A stretch of DNA of 64,000 nt from Pseudomonadota bacterium (lineage in GTDB: Bacteria; Pseudomonadota; Alphaproteobacteria; Caulobacterales; Caulobacteraceae), in contig JAEWDF010000036.1 in assembly GCA_023390245.1 (NCBI GenBank), positions 1 to 64,000 on the forward strand. The letters are read 5' to 3'. A program made the position numbers and the translations under genes. The notes beneath the pieces are model-generated. The model searched no databases and had not been told where the DNA came from. It was given only the letters and a program-made list of their open reading frames with translations. Position 1 is the stretch's first letter. Every line of letters begins with the position of its first letter. Below, piece after piece: positions 55,598-64,000 of this stretch.

Positions 55598-57448
55598 ATG
55601 AAACGCTTCTTCACCGGCGGCGCCGTCGCCGCCCTGGCGCTGGCCGCCGCCGCGGGCGCCGCCTCGGCCCAGGACTATGATCGGCTGGTCGTGCTGGGCG
55701 ACAGCCTGAGCGACAACGGCAACCTGTATCAGCTGACCCATGGCGGCAAGCCGGCGTCGCCGCCCTATTACCAGGGCCGGTTCTCCAGCGGGCCGACCTT
55801 CGTCGAACTGCTGGGCTTCGATCTGCAACGCTACGATGGCGATGTCCGGGGCGACATCAACCTGGCCTTTGGCGGCGCGCTGACCGACGCGACCCTGCCG
55901 GACCTGGCCCTGGGCAATGTTCCGGGAATGAAGACCCAGCTGGGCGGCTATCTGATGGCCGGCGGGACGTTCGGCGCGGGCGACCTGGTCAGCGTGCTGG
56001 GCGGCGCGAACAATATCTTCGGCAGCTTGAGCGCCTACGCCGCCCTGCCGGCGGGCGTCCGCGAGGCGACCAGTCCGGCAGGCTTCGTCCAGCCGACGCT
56101 GGTCGGGGCGGCGAATGACATCAACGCCATCGTCGGCGCCGTGGCCGGCGCCGGGGCGGGGACCGTCCTGGTCACCAACCTGCCGCGCCTGGGCGTGACG
56201 CCACAGTTCAGCCAGGGCCCCGGCGCGGCGCTGGGCCCGCTGGCCGACTACGCCGGCCAGACCTTCAACAGCCTGCTGCTGAGCGGGCTGAAGACCACGG
56301 CGGCGGCCCAGCCCGGCTCGAACATCATCCTGATGGACCTGTACAGGGTCAGCGAGGTGCTGCGCGCCAATCCGGGCGAATTCGGCCTGAGCAACGTCAC
56401 CGACTCCTGCTTCAACGAATCGGCGTTGAGCGTCTGCTCCAACCCGGACGGTTATCTGTACTGGGACGGCGTCCATCCGACGGCGGCGGGGCACCGGCTG
56501 ATCGCGCGGCTGGCGACGGACTATCTGTACTATGGCGATATCGGCGCGCAGACGGCGCTGCAGGGCGAGACGGCCTATCGCCACCGCGAGACCGCCCTGG
56601 ACGCCGCCAGCGAGGCCCTGTCCGGCCGCGAGGCCTGGACGGCGGGCGCGGCGGTGACCGCCTCGGCCTGGGGCGACAGCGTCGACACGGACGCGCGCGG
56701 GGTCGTGTCCAAGTCGTCCAGCGACGGCTGGGGCGCGCGCATCGCCCTGGAGGCGGGGCCGTCGGAGGCGTGGCGTTTCGGCCTGGCGGGCACGGCGGCG
56801 AACGCCGACGTCCAGAGCCCGAACCTGTCGTTCACGGTCGAGAGCTTCGGCCTGGACCTGTACGGCGGCTGGCGCTCGGGCGGGGCCTTCGTGAACGCGG
56901 CCGTGGGCGTGGCGCGGGACAACATCGACGACATCGAGCGCATCACCAGCCTGGCGCCGATCGTCCATACGGCCGAGACCCGCGCGCTCAGCACCGGCGC
57001 GCGGCTGCAGGCCGGGACCTGGTTCGACATGGGCGGCTTCGCCCTGTCGCCGCGAGCGGCGGTGACCTGGGCCTCGTCCGATGTGGACGGCTACTATGAG
57101 ACCGGCGCGGCGGCCCAGTACGAATACGGCGACCGCGTCGTGGAGGCGCTGACCGGGGAGGTCGTGCTGCGGGCCGAGGCGGCGATGGGCGGCTTCAACC
57201 TGTTCGCCGAAGGAGGCTATCGTGACGCCCTGGACGATCGCTCCGATGCGGTGCGCGTGGGCATCCACGACAATCCGGCCCAGGTGCTGGCGCGCGAGGT
57301 GGAGGAGCCGTTCGGCGGCCAAGTGCTGGCCTCGGCCGGGGTCGAGGGCGACGTGGGGCCGGTGAAGGTGACGATCGGCTATCGCGGCCGCTTCGGCGAC
57401 CACGCCGACAGCCACATGGGCGCGATCCAGTTGCACCTGCCGCTGTAG
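55598..57448 (+). CDS. Autotransporter esterase (GDSL/SGNH lipase passenger)
   Basis: The 616-residue product has a signal (AAGAASAQ), an SGNH/GDSL passenger in residues ~25-310 (catalytic serine in VVLGDSLSDNGNLYQ, GGANNIFGS, and the Asp-His pair in YWDGVHPTAAGHRL) and a C-terminal beta barrel ending LHLPL with a terminal aromatic-poor strand. EstA-type autotransporters show lipase activity at the cell surface. AGGAG lies 6 nt before the ATG. It is separated from the serine fusion gene by 177 nt. Confidence 0.92.
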   Translation: MKRFFTGGAVAALALAAAAGAASAQDYDRLVVLGDSLSDNGNLYQLTHGGKPASPPYYQGRFSSGPTFVELLGFDLQRYDGDVRGDINLAFGGALTDATLPDLALGNVPGMKTQLGGYLMAGGTFGAGDLVSVLGGANNIFGSLSAYAALPAGVREATSPAGFVQPTLVGAANDINAIVGAVAGAGAGTVLVTNLPRLGVTPQFSQGPGAALGPLADYAGQTFNSLLLSGLKTTAAAQPGSNIILMDLYRVSEVLRANPGEFGLSNVTDSCFNESALSVCSNPDGYLYWDGVHPTAAGHRLIARLATDYLYYGDIGAQTALQGETAYRHRETALDAASEALSGREAWTAGAAVTASAWGDSVDTDARGVVSKSSSDGWGARIALEAGPSEAWRFGLAGTAANADVQSPNLSFTVESFGLDLYGGWRSGGAFVNAAVGVARDNIDDIERITSLAPIVHTAETRALSTGARLQAGTWFDMGGFALSPRAAVTWASSDVDGYYETGAAAQYEYGDRVVEALTGEVVLRAEAAMGGFNLFAEGGYRDALDDRSDAVRVGIHDNPAQVLAREVEEPFGGQVLASAGVEGDVGPVKVTIGYRGRFGDHADSHMGAIQLHLPL

Positions 57449-57460
57449 GCGCGAAAGGAG

Positions 57461-57481
57461 AAGGGGCGCTCAGCGCCCCTT
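57461..57481. terminator. Bidirectional terminator between autotransporter and GGDEF genes
   Basis: A perfect 10-bp stem (AAGGGGCGCT with AGCGCCCCTT, loop C) is followed by CTTCCT on the plus strand and CTCCTTTC on the minus strand. It overlaps the last codons of the convergent GGDEF gene, so it can serve both. Confidence 0.75.
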
Positions 57482-58036
57482 CTTCCTGACCCACATGGCC
57501 GCGTCGGCTTCGGCCAGCCAGACCTCGGCGTCGGCATGGCCGTCCCAGCCGCGCACGCCGAAGGAGCCGCCCAGGGGCACGCGTTCGCCGTCCCAGAGGA
57601 AGCCCTGGGTCTCCAGCAACTCGGCCAGCCGGCGGGCCTTGTCGCGACCCTGCTCCACGCCGGCGTTCAGCATCAGCAGGGCGAATTCGTCCCCGCCCAT
57701 GCGGCCCACGGCGTCCGACTCCCGCAGATTGTCCAGCATCAGCCGCGCCACCGCGACCAGGGCCGCATCGCCCGCCGCGTGGCCCAAGCGGTCGTTGACG
57801 CCCTTGAACCCGTCCATGTCGAGATAGAGCAGCGCTGCCGGCACGCCGTGCCGCTGGCAATAGGCCATGGCGCGCTGGAGGGCCGTGATGAAGCCGCGCC
57901 GGTTCAGGGCCGGGGTCAGCACGTCATGATCGGCCGCCGCCTCGGCCGCCTCGGCGCGCCGTTTCCAGGCGTCGAGCTCCGCGCGCAGCCGGTGCAGTTC
58001 GGCGTTCAGGTCGATGTCGTCGGCCACGTCGGTCAC
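57470..58036 (-). CDS. GGDEF-domain protein (probable diguanylate cyclase)
   Basis: The 188-residue product has an N-terminal coiled coil ([20 protein letters not shown]) and a GGDEF domain with [11 protein letters not shown] (GGDEF at residues 114-118). An RESD inhibitory I-site lies at residues 105-108, just upstream. This indicates an active cyclic-di-GMP synthase with product feedback, probably dimerising through the coiled coil. No sensory input domain is seen. It is divergent from purE and converges on the autotransporter gene. Confidence 0.9.
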   Translation of the reverse strand: MTDVADDIDLNAELHRLRAELDAWKRRAEAAEAAADHDVLTPALNRRGFITALQRAMAYCQRHGVPAALLYLDMDGFKGVNDRLGHAAGDAALVAVARLMLDNLRESDAVGRMGGDEFALLMLNAGVEQGRDKARRLAELLETQGFLWDGERVPLGGSFGVRGWDGHADAEVWLAEADAAMWVRKKGR

Positions 58037-58160
58037 GGCGGCGGAAGGGCTCCGAAGGCGCGACTCAGCGTTCGCGCGGCGCCGTCATGCTAACGCCGTT
58101 GGTTGCGGGCGCAACGCGCGTGCTGTAACGGGCCAGCTTTCCCGCGCGAGGGCTTCCGCC

Positions 58161-58649
58161 ATGCCAAGCACGCCGCCGGTGGCGATCATCATGGGCAGCC
58201 GGTCCGACTGGCCGACGATGAGATGCGCCGCCGACATGCTGGATCAGCTCGGCGTCGCCTGGGAGGCCAAGGTGGTCAGCGCGCACCGCACCCCCGGCCG
58301 GCTTGTCGAATTCGCCTCGGGCGCCAAGGCGGCCGGTTTCAAGGTGATCATCGCCGGCGCCGGCGGCGCGGCGCACCTGCCCGGCATGGCCGCCTCCATG
58401 ACGCCGCTTCCGGTACTGGGCGTGCCGGTCCAGTCCAAGGCGCTGAAGGGTCTCGATTCCCTGCTGTCGATCGTACAGATGCCGGGCGGCGTGCCCGTGG
58501 CGACCCTGGCGATCGGAGAGGCGGGTGCAAAGAACGCCGGCATACTGGCCGCGCAAATCCTGGCCCTGACCGAAACGGATGTCGCCGCACGGCTGGACGA
58601 TTTCCGCCAGGCCCAGACCGATTCCGTCGCCGAAACCGTCGAGGACTGA
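58161..58649 (+). CDS. purE: N5-carboxyaminoimidazole ribonucleotide mutase
   Basis: PurE converts N5-CAIR to CAIR in purine synthesis. The 162-residue product has the family segments [35 protein letters not shown] and [21 protein letters not shown] chose the ATG at 58161, which fits family N-termini. The stop TGA is followed directly by the purK GTG at 58650, so the two are co-translated. Confidence 0.95.
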   Translation: MPSTPPVAIIMGSRSDWPTMRCAADMLDQLGVAWEAKVVSAHRTPGRLVEFASGAKAAGFKVIIAGAGGAAHLPGMAASMTPLPVLGVPVQSKALKGLDSLLSIVQMPGGVPVATLAIGEAGAKNAGILAAQILALTETDVAARLDDFRQAQTDSVAETVED

Positions 58650-59732
58650 GTGCCCGATCTCCCGCTTCCTCCCGGTTCGACCATCGGCATCCTGGGCGGC
58701 GGCCAGCTCGGTCGGATGCTGAGCCAGGCGGCCTCGCGCCTGGGCTTCGACGTGCTGATCCTGGACCCCGAGGCGGACAGCCCCGCCGGCCGCGTCTCCG
58801 CCGGCCAGATCGTCGCCGCCTATGACGATCCGGAGGCGCTGACCGCCCTGGGCCGCGCCGCCGACGTGGTGACCTTCGAGTTCGAGAACGTGCCCGCCGC
58901 CTCGGTGGAGCTGCTGGCCGAGGCGGGCGCCCTGGTCGCGCCGGGGCCGACGGCGCTGCGCGTGGCGCAGGATCGGGCCGAGGAGAAGACCTATCTGAAC
59001 GCCGTGGGCGCGCCGACGGTCGAGTTCGCCGTGGTCGATACGTTGGCCGACCTGCGCGCCGGATTGGAACGGCTGGGTCTGCCCGCCCTGCTGAAGACGC
59101 GGCGCGAAGGCTATGACGGCAAGGGCCAAGTTTGGATCCGGTCGATGGAGGAGGCCGAAGCGGCCCTGGACAGCCTGGGCGGCCGGGCCGCCATTCTGGA
59201 GGCCAAGGCCAGCTTCGTGCGCGAGCTATCGGTGATCGCCGCGCGCGACTGGGACGGCCGCATGGCCGTCTATCCGCTAGGCGAAAACCACCATGAGGGC
59301 GGGGTGCTGCGCGTCACCACCGCGCCGGCCATCGTCGACGAAACCACGCAGGTTCGCGCGCGCGCCATCGCCGAGGCGATCCTGGACGGGTTGGACTATG
59401 TCGGGGTGCTGGGCGTCGAGCTGTTCGACTTGGGCGACGGCGTGCTGCTGGTCAACGAGATCGCGCCCCGGGTGCACAACACCGGCCACTGGACCCAGGA
59501 CGGGTGCGCCTGCGACCAGTTCGAGCAGCACATCCGCGCCGTCGCCGGCTGGCCGCTGGGGCCGACGCACGCTCACGCCCGCATCGAGATGCGCAACCTG
59601 CTGGGCGACGAGGTCGAGGCCTGGCGCGACCTGTCGGCCAAGGGCGACATGCGGCTGCACCTCTATGGCAAGGCCGAGGCGCGGCCGGGCCGCAAGATGG
59701 CGCACGTGAACCGGGTGCTGGGGCCGCTCTGA
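58650..59732 (+). CDS. purK: N5-carboxyaminoimidazole ribonucleotide synthase
   Basis: PurK makes N5-CAIR from AIR, bicarbonate and ATP, providing the PurE substrate. The 360-residue ATP-grasp protein shows IGILGGGQLGRMLSQAASRL, LKTRREGYDGKGQVWIRSME and EIAPRVHNTGHWTQDGCACD. The start is a GTG immediately after the purE stop. Its end lies 6 nt from the stop of the convergent pgsA gene. Confidence 0.95.
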   Translation: MPDLPLPPGSTIGILGGGQLGRMLSQAASRLGFDVLILDPEADSPAGRVSAGQIVAAYDDPEALTALGRAADVVTFEFENVPAASVELLAEAGALVAPGPTALRVAQDRAEEKTYLNAVGAPTVEFAVVDTLADLRAGLERLGLPALLKTRREGYDGKGQVWIRSMEEAEAALDSLGGRAAILEAKASFVRELSVIAARDWDGRMAVYPLGENHHEGGVLRVTTAPAIVDETTQVRARAIAEAILDGLDYVGVLGVELFDLGDGVLLVNEIAPRVHNTGHWTQDGCACDQFEQHIRAVAGWPLGPTHAHARIEMRNLLGDEVEAWRDLSAKGDMRLHLYGKAEARPGRKMAHVNRVLGPL

Positions 59733-59738
59733 AGCGGC

Positions 59739-60374
59739 TCAGACCTCGCGCATCTGGCGCATGGCCTCGCGGAAATACTGCCAGCCGGTCCACAGGGTGA
59801 TGATGGCCGCCAGCCAGATCAGGATGTCGGCGAACAGCTGGAAGGCGCCCAGATAGTCGAAGGCCAGGCCGAAGCCGTCCCAGTTGCGGGCGAACAGCTG
59901 GCAGCCCAGGGCGATCATCTGCAGCGTCGTCTTCCACTTGGCCGCCAGGGTGACCGGCAGTTCGATCCGCCCGGCCATGGTCTCGCGCAGGGCCGAGACG
60001 GCGAACTCGCGGAACAGGATCAGGCCGCAGGGAATGATGATCTGCGGCACCGAGCCCGAGGTCAGCACGCCCAGGATGGCGCCGGTGGTCAGCACCTTGT
60101 CGGCGATCGGGTCCAGGATGGCGCCCCAGCGCGTGGTCGCGTTCCAGCGGCGCGCCAGCCAGCCGTCGAACCAGTCGGTCGAGGCGGCGACGACGAAGAT
60201 CCAGAAGCCGGCGCGATAGAGGGTGAACTGGTCGTCCGGGCTCATCCACTGGTCGGCGAACGGAAAGCCGCTGGTGGCCCCCGCCAGGATCAGGAACATC
60301 ACCACGCCGGCGAACAGGCGGATGCCCGTCAGAATGTTGGGGATGGGATTGGCGCGGTGCGCGGTCGCGGTCAT
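59739..60374 (-). CDS. pgsA: CDP-diacylglycerol-glycerol-3-phosphate 3-phosphatidyltransferase
   Basis: PgsA makes phosphatidylglycerol phosphate in the inner membrane. The 211-residue product has several membrane helices and the CDP-alcohol phosphatidyltransferase motif in DWFDGWLARRW, followed by GAILDPIADKVLT (DG-AR-G-D-D pattern). The length is normal. Its ATG overlaps the stop of an upstream PIN-domain remnant (ATGA), which shows how closely that remnant abuts the gene. Confidence 0.95.
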   Translation of the reverse strand: MTATAHRANPIPNILTGIRLFAGVVMFLILAGATSGFPFADQWMSPDDQFTLYRAGFWIFVVAASTDWFDGWLARRWNATTRWGAILDPIADKVLTTGAILGVLTSGSVPQIIIPCGLILFREFAVSALRETMAGRIELPVTLAAKWKTTLQMIALGCQLFARNWDGFGLAFDYLGAFQLFADILIWLAAIITLWTGWQYFREAMRQMREV

Positions 60375-60517
60375 GGACGGGTCTCCAGCACGGAGGCGAG
60401 CAGAGGATGCAGGGCGGCCGCGAACGGATTGGCGACTGTCACCCCCCGATAGACGAAGCCGTCCTGCATGTCTTCGGAAAGCAGCATCGGCACATGTCGT
60501 GCTTCAGCCGGCTGCAT
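60371..60517 (-). pseudogene. C-terminal remnant of a PIN-domain (VapC-like) toxin
   Basis: On the minus strand a frame ending at 60371 reads the last ~48 residues of a PIN protein. It contains VPMLLSEDMQDGFVYRGVTV and a terminal NPF motif, which are typical of the final active-site segment and C-terminus of VapC-type toxins. No N-terminal part with the first catalytic aspartate precedes it; carbonic anhydrase begins 17 nt away. It is probably a decayed copy, though a real 48-residue protein starting at the ATG near 60514 cannot be excluded. Confidence 0.55.
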
Positions 60518-60533
60518 CCCTGCTTTGTGCAAA

Positions 60534-61154
60534 TCACGCCAACGGCTCGAACCTCGGCTTGTCGGTCATGGCGGTCAGGACGCCGTCGGCGATGCCGAAG
60601 TGCAGGCCGCTGAGGACCAGCTGACCGGCTGCCTCGCGCTCCGCGATCCAGGGGAAGGTGCGCAGGTTCCGGATCGACAGGCGCACGATGGCCTCCTCGG
60701 CGGCGCGGACGACCTGATCGGGCTCGACCGTCTCGGCGACGTGCTGGACAACCGGCGTGCCCTGGGCCACCCAGGGGCCGATGAAGTCGGCGCAGTCGGC
60801 CGGGGCGCCCTTCAGCATGGCGTTGACGCCGCCGCAGTAGGCATGGCCCATGACCACGATCCGCTTGACGTTCAACACCTTGACCCCAAACTCCAGCGCG
60901 GCCGAGACGCCGTGGAGCTGGCCATCCGGCTCATAGGGCGGAACCAGGTTGGCGACGTTGCGGACCACGAACAGCTCGCCCGGCTTGGCGTCGAAGATCA
61001 GCGCCGGGTCGGCGCGGCTGTCGGAGCAGGCGACGATCAGAGTGTGCGGCTTCTGGCCCTGGACCAGGGCCTCGTACTCGGCGTGGGCGGCGGGCCAGTG
61101 ATCGGCCCGGAAACGGTGATAGCCGGCGGTGAGTTCATCGTCATGGTCGCACAT
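60534..61154 (-). CDS. Beta-class carbonic anhydrase
   Basis: The enzyme interconverts carbon dioxide and bicarbonate with a zinc ion. The 206-residue product has VACSDSRADPALI (first Cys ligand and the Asp-Arg pair, residues ~43-48) and VVMGHAYCGGVNAM (His and Cys ligands). RNVANLVPPYEPDG is also typical. Bicarbonate is needed by PurK and the propionyl-CoA carboxylase in this window. It is divergent from vapBC. Confidence 0.94.
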   Translation of the reverse strand: MCDHDDELTAGYHRFRADHWPAAHAEYEALVQGQKPHTLIVACSDSRADPALIFDAKPGELFVVRNVANLVPPYEPDGQLHGVSAALEFGVKVLNVKRIVVMGHAYCGGVNAMLKGAPADCADFIGPWVAQGTPVVQHVAETVEPDQVVRAAEEAIVRLSIRNLRTFPWIAEREAAGQLVLSGLHFGIADGVLTAMTDKPRFEPLA

Positions 61155-61189
61155 GAGTGTGCTTTAGCGTCTTAGGCGTGACGGCAAAA

Positions 61190-61211
61190 CCGTGTATACG
61201 TGTATACACGG
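61190..61211. promoter_or_regulatory. Palindromic vapBC operator
   Basis: CCGTGTATAC-GT-GTATACACGG is a perfect 22-nt palindrome with 10-bp arms, ending 9 nt before the vapB ATG. Its last bases overlap the likely ribosome site (GGAG at 61210-61213). The site fits binding of a VapB-VapC complex that represses its own transcription, as known for other vapBC loci. Autoregulation is inferred. Confidence 0.75.
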
Positions 61212-61220
61212 AGCTCGATC

Positions 61221-61460
61221 ATGACGGCCACCACCAGCAAGACATTCAAGAGCGGCAACAGCGAAGCCGTGCGCCTGCCCCGCGAAATCGGGTTCGGCAT
61301 TGACGTCGAGGTGGAGGTGGAGCGCAAGGGCGATGTGATCGTCATTTCCCGCAAACGCTCGACGCCCCAGGAATTGATCGCCAAGCTCAACGCCCTGCCC
61401 AAGCCGTCGCGCGTTCAGAAGCGACCGCCCTTCATCGCGCCGGTGCGTAAGGGGCTCTGA
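61221..61460 (+). CDS. vapB: VapB-type AbrB-fold antitoxin
   Basis: The 79-residue product has an AbrB/MazE swapped-hairpin DNA-binding domain (KTFKSGNSEAVRLPREIGFG) and a C-terminal region that should bind the toxin (PRPFIAP-like stretch near the end). VapB antitoxins hold VapC inactive and repress the promoter. I chose the ATG at 61221; an in-frame GTG/ATG at 61200 falls in the operator. The vapC TTG follows its stop without gap. Confidence 0.88.
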   Translation: MTATTSKTFKSGNSEAVRLPREIGFGIDVEVEVERKGDVIVISRKRSTPQELIAKLNALPKPSRVQKRPPFIAPVRKGL

Positions 61461-61841
61461 TTGCCGCTGATGCTCGACACCAGCGTCGCTATCCACCTGC
61501 GCGACGGCGAGGCAAGTGTGCTGGACCGAGTCTTCACACTTCAGGAAGCGCTGATGCTTTCCATCGTCAGCGTCGTTGAATTGGAAGCCGGCGTCATGGG
61601 CGCGCAAGCCGCCATCCGCCGTCAACGACTCGATATCCTGCTGGATAATGTTTCAGTGCGCGCCTTCGGTCGCAGGGAATCGGACCTCTATGGCGAGATC
61701 GTTCGCGCGGTCGGCTATTCCCGCCGCAAGGTGCTGGATCGCATGATCGCGGCGCAGGCCATTGCGGCGAATGCGACGCTGGTCACCTTGAACGGCGCCG
61801 ATTTCCGCGACGTTCCCGACCTCAGGCTGCTCGAATGGTGA
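61461..61841 (+). CDS. vapC: VapC-type PIN-domain toxin
   Basis: The 126-residue product is a PIN ribonuclease. Conserved acidic residues are seen in MLDTSVAIHL (Asp6), VSVVELEAGVM (Glu40/Glu42), DRMIAAQAI (Asp93) and NGADFRDVP (Asp114, Asp117). VapC toxins cut tRNA or rRNA. It may start at the TTG at 61461, directly after the vapB stop, or at the ATG at 61470. The pair is complete and looks intact. Confidence 0.9.
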   Translation: MPLMLDTSVAIHLRDGEASVLDRVFTLQEALMLSIVSVVELEAGVMGAQAAIRRQRLDILLDNVSVRAFGRRESDLYGEIVRAVGYSRRKVLDRMIAAQAIAANATLVTLNGADFRDVPDLRLLEW

Positions 61842-61844
61842 CGC

Positions 61845-63724
61845 CTACGCCTTCCTGAAGAAGGCGTGGATGCGTTCGGCCAGGGGCTGGCTGACGCCGT
61901 CCACCTTCACCAGGTCCGACACCGAAGCGCGGCCGACGCCCTTGGCGGAGCCGAAGGCGTGGAGCAGGGCCTTCTTGCGGCCGGGACCGACGCCCTCGAT
62001 CTCGTCCAGCGGATTGCGCTTGATGTCCATGGAGCGGCGCTTGGCGTGGGCGCCGTTGCGAAGCGGTGGGCCTCGTCGCGCAGCCGCTGGAGATAGTAGA
62101 GCGCCGGCGATTTCAGCGGCAGCATGAAGGGCGCCTTGCCCGGCATGAAGAACTTCTCCATGCCGGCGTCGCGGTCAGGCCCCTTGGCGACGCCGACGAC
62201 GGCGATGTCGTCCACGCCCAGGTCGGCCATGACGGCCAGCACCTCGGCCAGCTGGCCCGCGCCGCCGTCGATCAGCAGCAGGTCGGGACGAACGACCTCC
62301 TCGCCGTCCTCCTCGTCCTTGACCAGGCGGGAGAAGCGGCGGCGCATCACCTCGCGCATCATGCCGTAGTCGTCGCCAGGGGTCAGGTCCTCGCCCCGGA
62401 TGTTGAACTTGCGGTACTGCGACTTCTGGAAGCCCTCGGGCCCGGCGACGACCATGCCGCCGACGGCGTTGGTCCCCTGGATGTGGGCGTTGTCATAGAC
62501 CTCGATCCGCTCGGGCCGGGCGTCCAGCCCGAAAGCCTCGCACACCTCGTCCAGGATCTTGCCCTGGGCCGAGCTTTCGGCCAGGCGGCGGCCCAGGGCC
62601 TCGCGGGCGTTTGTCAGGGCATGGTCGATCAGGGCCTTGCGATCGCCGCGCTGGGGCCGTTCGATGGAGACGACGCGGCGGCCGTCCGACTGCTTGGCCT
62701 TCATCGAGAAGGCCTCCTCCAGCAGCTCCAGCTCGTGCGGGCGGACATTGGACAGGATCAGGCGCGGGACCGGCTTGTCCTCGTAGAATTGGCCCAGGAA
62801 GGCGGCCAGGATCTCGGGATCCGCGTCGCTCTTGTCCACGCGCGGGAAATAGGCGCGACCGCCCCAGTTCTGCCCGGCGCGATAGAAGAACACCTGGACG
62901 CAGGCCTGGCCGCCGTCGGTGTGCAGGGCGAAGACGTCGGCCTCGGCCAGACCCTCGGCGCTGACGGAATTCTCCATCGCGATGGCCGACAGGGCGCGGA
63001 TGCGGTCGCGGACGCGGGCGGCGTGCTCGAAGTCCATCTCGTCGGAGGCGGCCTGCATTTCCTTGGACAGGCGACCGATGACGGCGCGCGACTTGCCGCG
63101 CAGGAACTGTTCGGCCTCCGTGACCAGGTCCCCGTAGTCCTCAAGGCTGATCAGACCGGTGCAGGGCGCCGAGCAGCGCTTGATCTGGTGCAGCATGCAG
63201 GGACGGGTGCGGGTCTCATAGACGCTGTCCGAACAGGAGCGGAGAAGGAAGGCCTTCTGCAGGGTGTTCAGCGTCCGGTTGACCGCCCAGGTCGAGGCGA
63301 AGGGGCCGAAATAGTCGCCGGGAATGGTGTGGGCGCCGCGATGCTTGCGGATCTGGGGCGCGCGGTGGTCGCGGCGGATCATCAGTTCCGCGAAGGACTT
63401 GTCGTCCCTCAGCACCACGTTGAAGCGTGGCTTCAGCTTCTTGATGAAGTTGGATTCCAGCAGCAGGGCCTCGGTCTCCGAGGCGGTGACCACCAGCTCC
63501 ATGGAGCGGGTCAGCGACACCATCAGGCCGATGCGCTGGGTGTGGAAGCGGCCCTGGGCGTACTGGAGGATGCGCTTCTTCAGCGACCGCGCCTTGCCGA
63601 CGTAAAGGCACGCGCCATCCTCGCCGTACATGCGATAGACGCCCGGCTTGTCGGGCGCGCGCCGGGCCTCGTCGCGGATCAGGTCGGCGGCCTTCAGCGG
63701 GGAATCGAGCGTCTCCTCGGTCAT
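61845..63724 (-). pseudogene. uvrC: Excinuclease ABC subunit C, with apparent frameshift near the C-terminus
   Basis: UvrC makes both incisions in nucleotide-excision repair. The frame from 63724 carries a GIY-YIG nuclease domain ([20 protein letters not shown], residues ~26-45), a UVR motif, the RNase-H-like domain ([19 protein letters not shown], then [13 protein letters not shown]) and [10 protein letters not shown]. At about 62058 one base seems missing. The intact frame would continue [20 protein letters not shown] to a tandem helix-hairpin-helix domain, seen in another frame down to 61845. As sequenced, translation runs ~50 wrong residues to 61907. It could be a sequencing error. Confidence 0.85.
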
Positions 63725-63740
63725 CGACCGGGATATAGGC

Positions 63741-64000
63741 TCATGAGCGCCGGACCAGAAGGACGCCGGTCAGGACCAGGGCGACTCCGGCGAGCCGGCC
63801 GATGTTCAGCGGCGCGCGCGGAACGCCCAGGGCGCCGAAGTGATCGAGGACCAGGCTGATCAGGAGCTGGCCGCCGACCATCAGGGTGATGGTCATGGCC
63901 ACGCCCAGGCGCGGCACGCCCCACGCGGCGGCGACCACGAAACAGGCGCCGTAGGTTCCTCCCAGCCAGGCGTACCAGGGCAGAGCCTTCACCGCGCCCA
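63741..64000 (-). CDS. Partial DMT/DUF606-like transporter (C-terminal part)
   Basis: The frame continues past the right edge and ends at 63741. The ~86 visible residues are hydrophobic with three or more membrane segments ([20 protein letters not shown], then [20 protein letters not shown], then [18 protein letters not shown]), a pattern of the DUF606/YdcZ-type drug/metabolite transporters. The N-terminal half lies outside the window. It is 16 nt downstream of the uvrC start in the opposite sense of the left neighbours. Confidence 0.65.
   Translation of the reverse strand, partial: GAVKALPWYAWLGGTYGACFVVAAAWGVPRLGVAMTITLMVGGQLLISLVLDHFGALGVPRAPLNIGRLAGVALVLTGVLLVRRS

Noticed and set aside
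53477..57436. A very long minus-strand open frame of about 1,300 codons opposite serBA and the autotransporter gene
   Set aside because: It is rich in Arg/Gly/His/Gln/Asp and has no domain, as expected for an antisense frame in GC-rich coding DNA. The plus-strand genes have clear catalytic motifs.

Overview
This is a very GC-rich (roughly 70% by eye), gene-dense chromosomal segment from an alphaproteobacterium. Gene families and gene orders point to Caulobacterales, and Brevundimonas is my best guess. The reasons are the phoR-pstCAB-phoU-phoB order, a ScfR-type regulator divergent from pccB, petABC, a copper-type TonB receptor with DUF2946 and PCuAC partners, and short intergenic palindromic repeats of the kind seen in Caulobacter relatives. 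The taxonomic call is inference, since no rRNA gene is present. I found no tRNA, rRNA, CRISPR array, transposase or prophage. No stretch over 300 bases lacks a gene.

Layout, left to right. 1-3.3 kb: cytochrome bd oxidase cydABX behind a perfect FNR/FixK box, with the N-terminus of a divergent probable cydD at the edge. 3.3-4.9 kb: a Gfo/Idh/MocA oxidoreductase and a lipoprotein. 5-14.3 kb: the propionyl-CoA to succinyl-CoA pathway (ScfR regulator, pccB, pccA, mutA, mutB, epimerase) with TTTGCAAA operators and two kinds of intergenic repeat inside the operon. 14.4-17.8 kb: a MliC-DUF4232 lipoprotein and the threonine catabolic pair kbl-tdh, again split by a repeat. 17.9-26.7 kb: mixed housekeeping genes (OGFr-like protein, topoisomerase IB, rlmJ, amidotransferase, yeiH with a LysR gene, hemF, dipeptidase, trmL). 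26.9-29.7 kb: cytochrome bc1 petABC. 29.7-34.4 kb: secreted proteins, including tandem M28 peptidases. 34.5-39.1 kb: ychF, a copper uptake operon and a DUF3175 gene. 39.1-41.1 kb: pth and rplY with a mazEF-type module between them. 41.2-50.3 kb: an MHYT hybrid kinase and the phosphate regulon with a three-repeat Pho box. 50.3-53.4 kb: a parDE-type module, hslO and an SDR with a membrane tail. 53.5-57.4 kb: a SerB-SerA fusion and a GDSL autotransporter. 57.5-64 kb: a GGDEF protein, purEK, pgsA, a PIN-domain remnant, carbonic anhydrase, vapBC, a frameshifted uvrC and a partial DMT transporter.

How the genes work together. The bd and bc1 complexes are the two branches of aerobic respiration, and the FNR box fits induction of bd under low oxygen. 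PccBA, the epimerase and MutAB form one complete route under a predicted dedicated acyl-CoA-sensing regulator. PhoR/PhoB, PstCAB and PhoU form the phosphate circuit, although pstS is not here. DUF2946, the TonB receptor and PCuAC probably move copper across the envelope. Three complete toxin-antitoxin modules plus one decayed PIN fragment lie in the last 24 kb, squeezed between core genes.

I found no clearly new multi-gene system. The most useful leads are the SerB-SerA fusion, the uvrC frameshift, the repeat families that sit inside operons, the topoisomerase IB partner gene, the SDR with a membrane-binding tail, and the operator-like palindromes before petA and after tdh.
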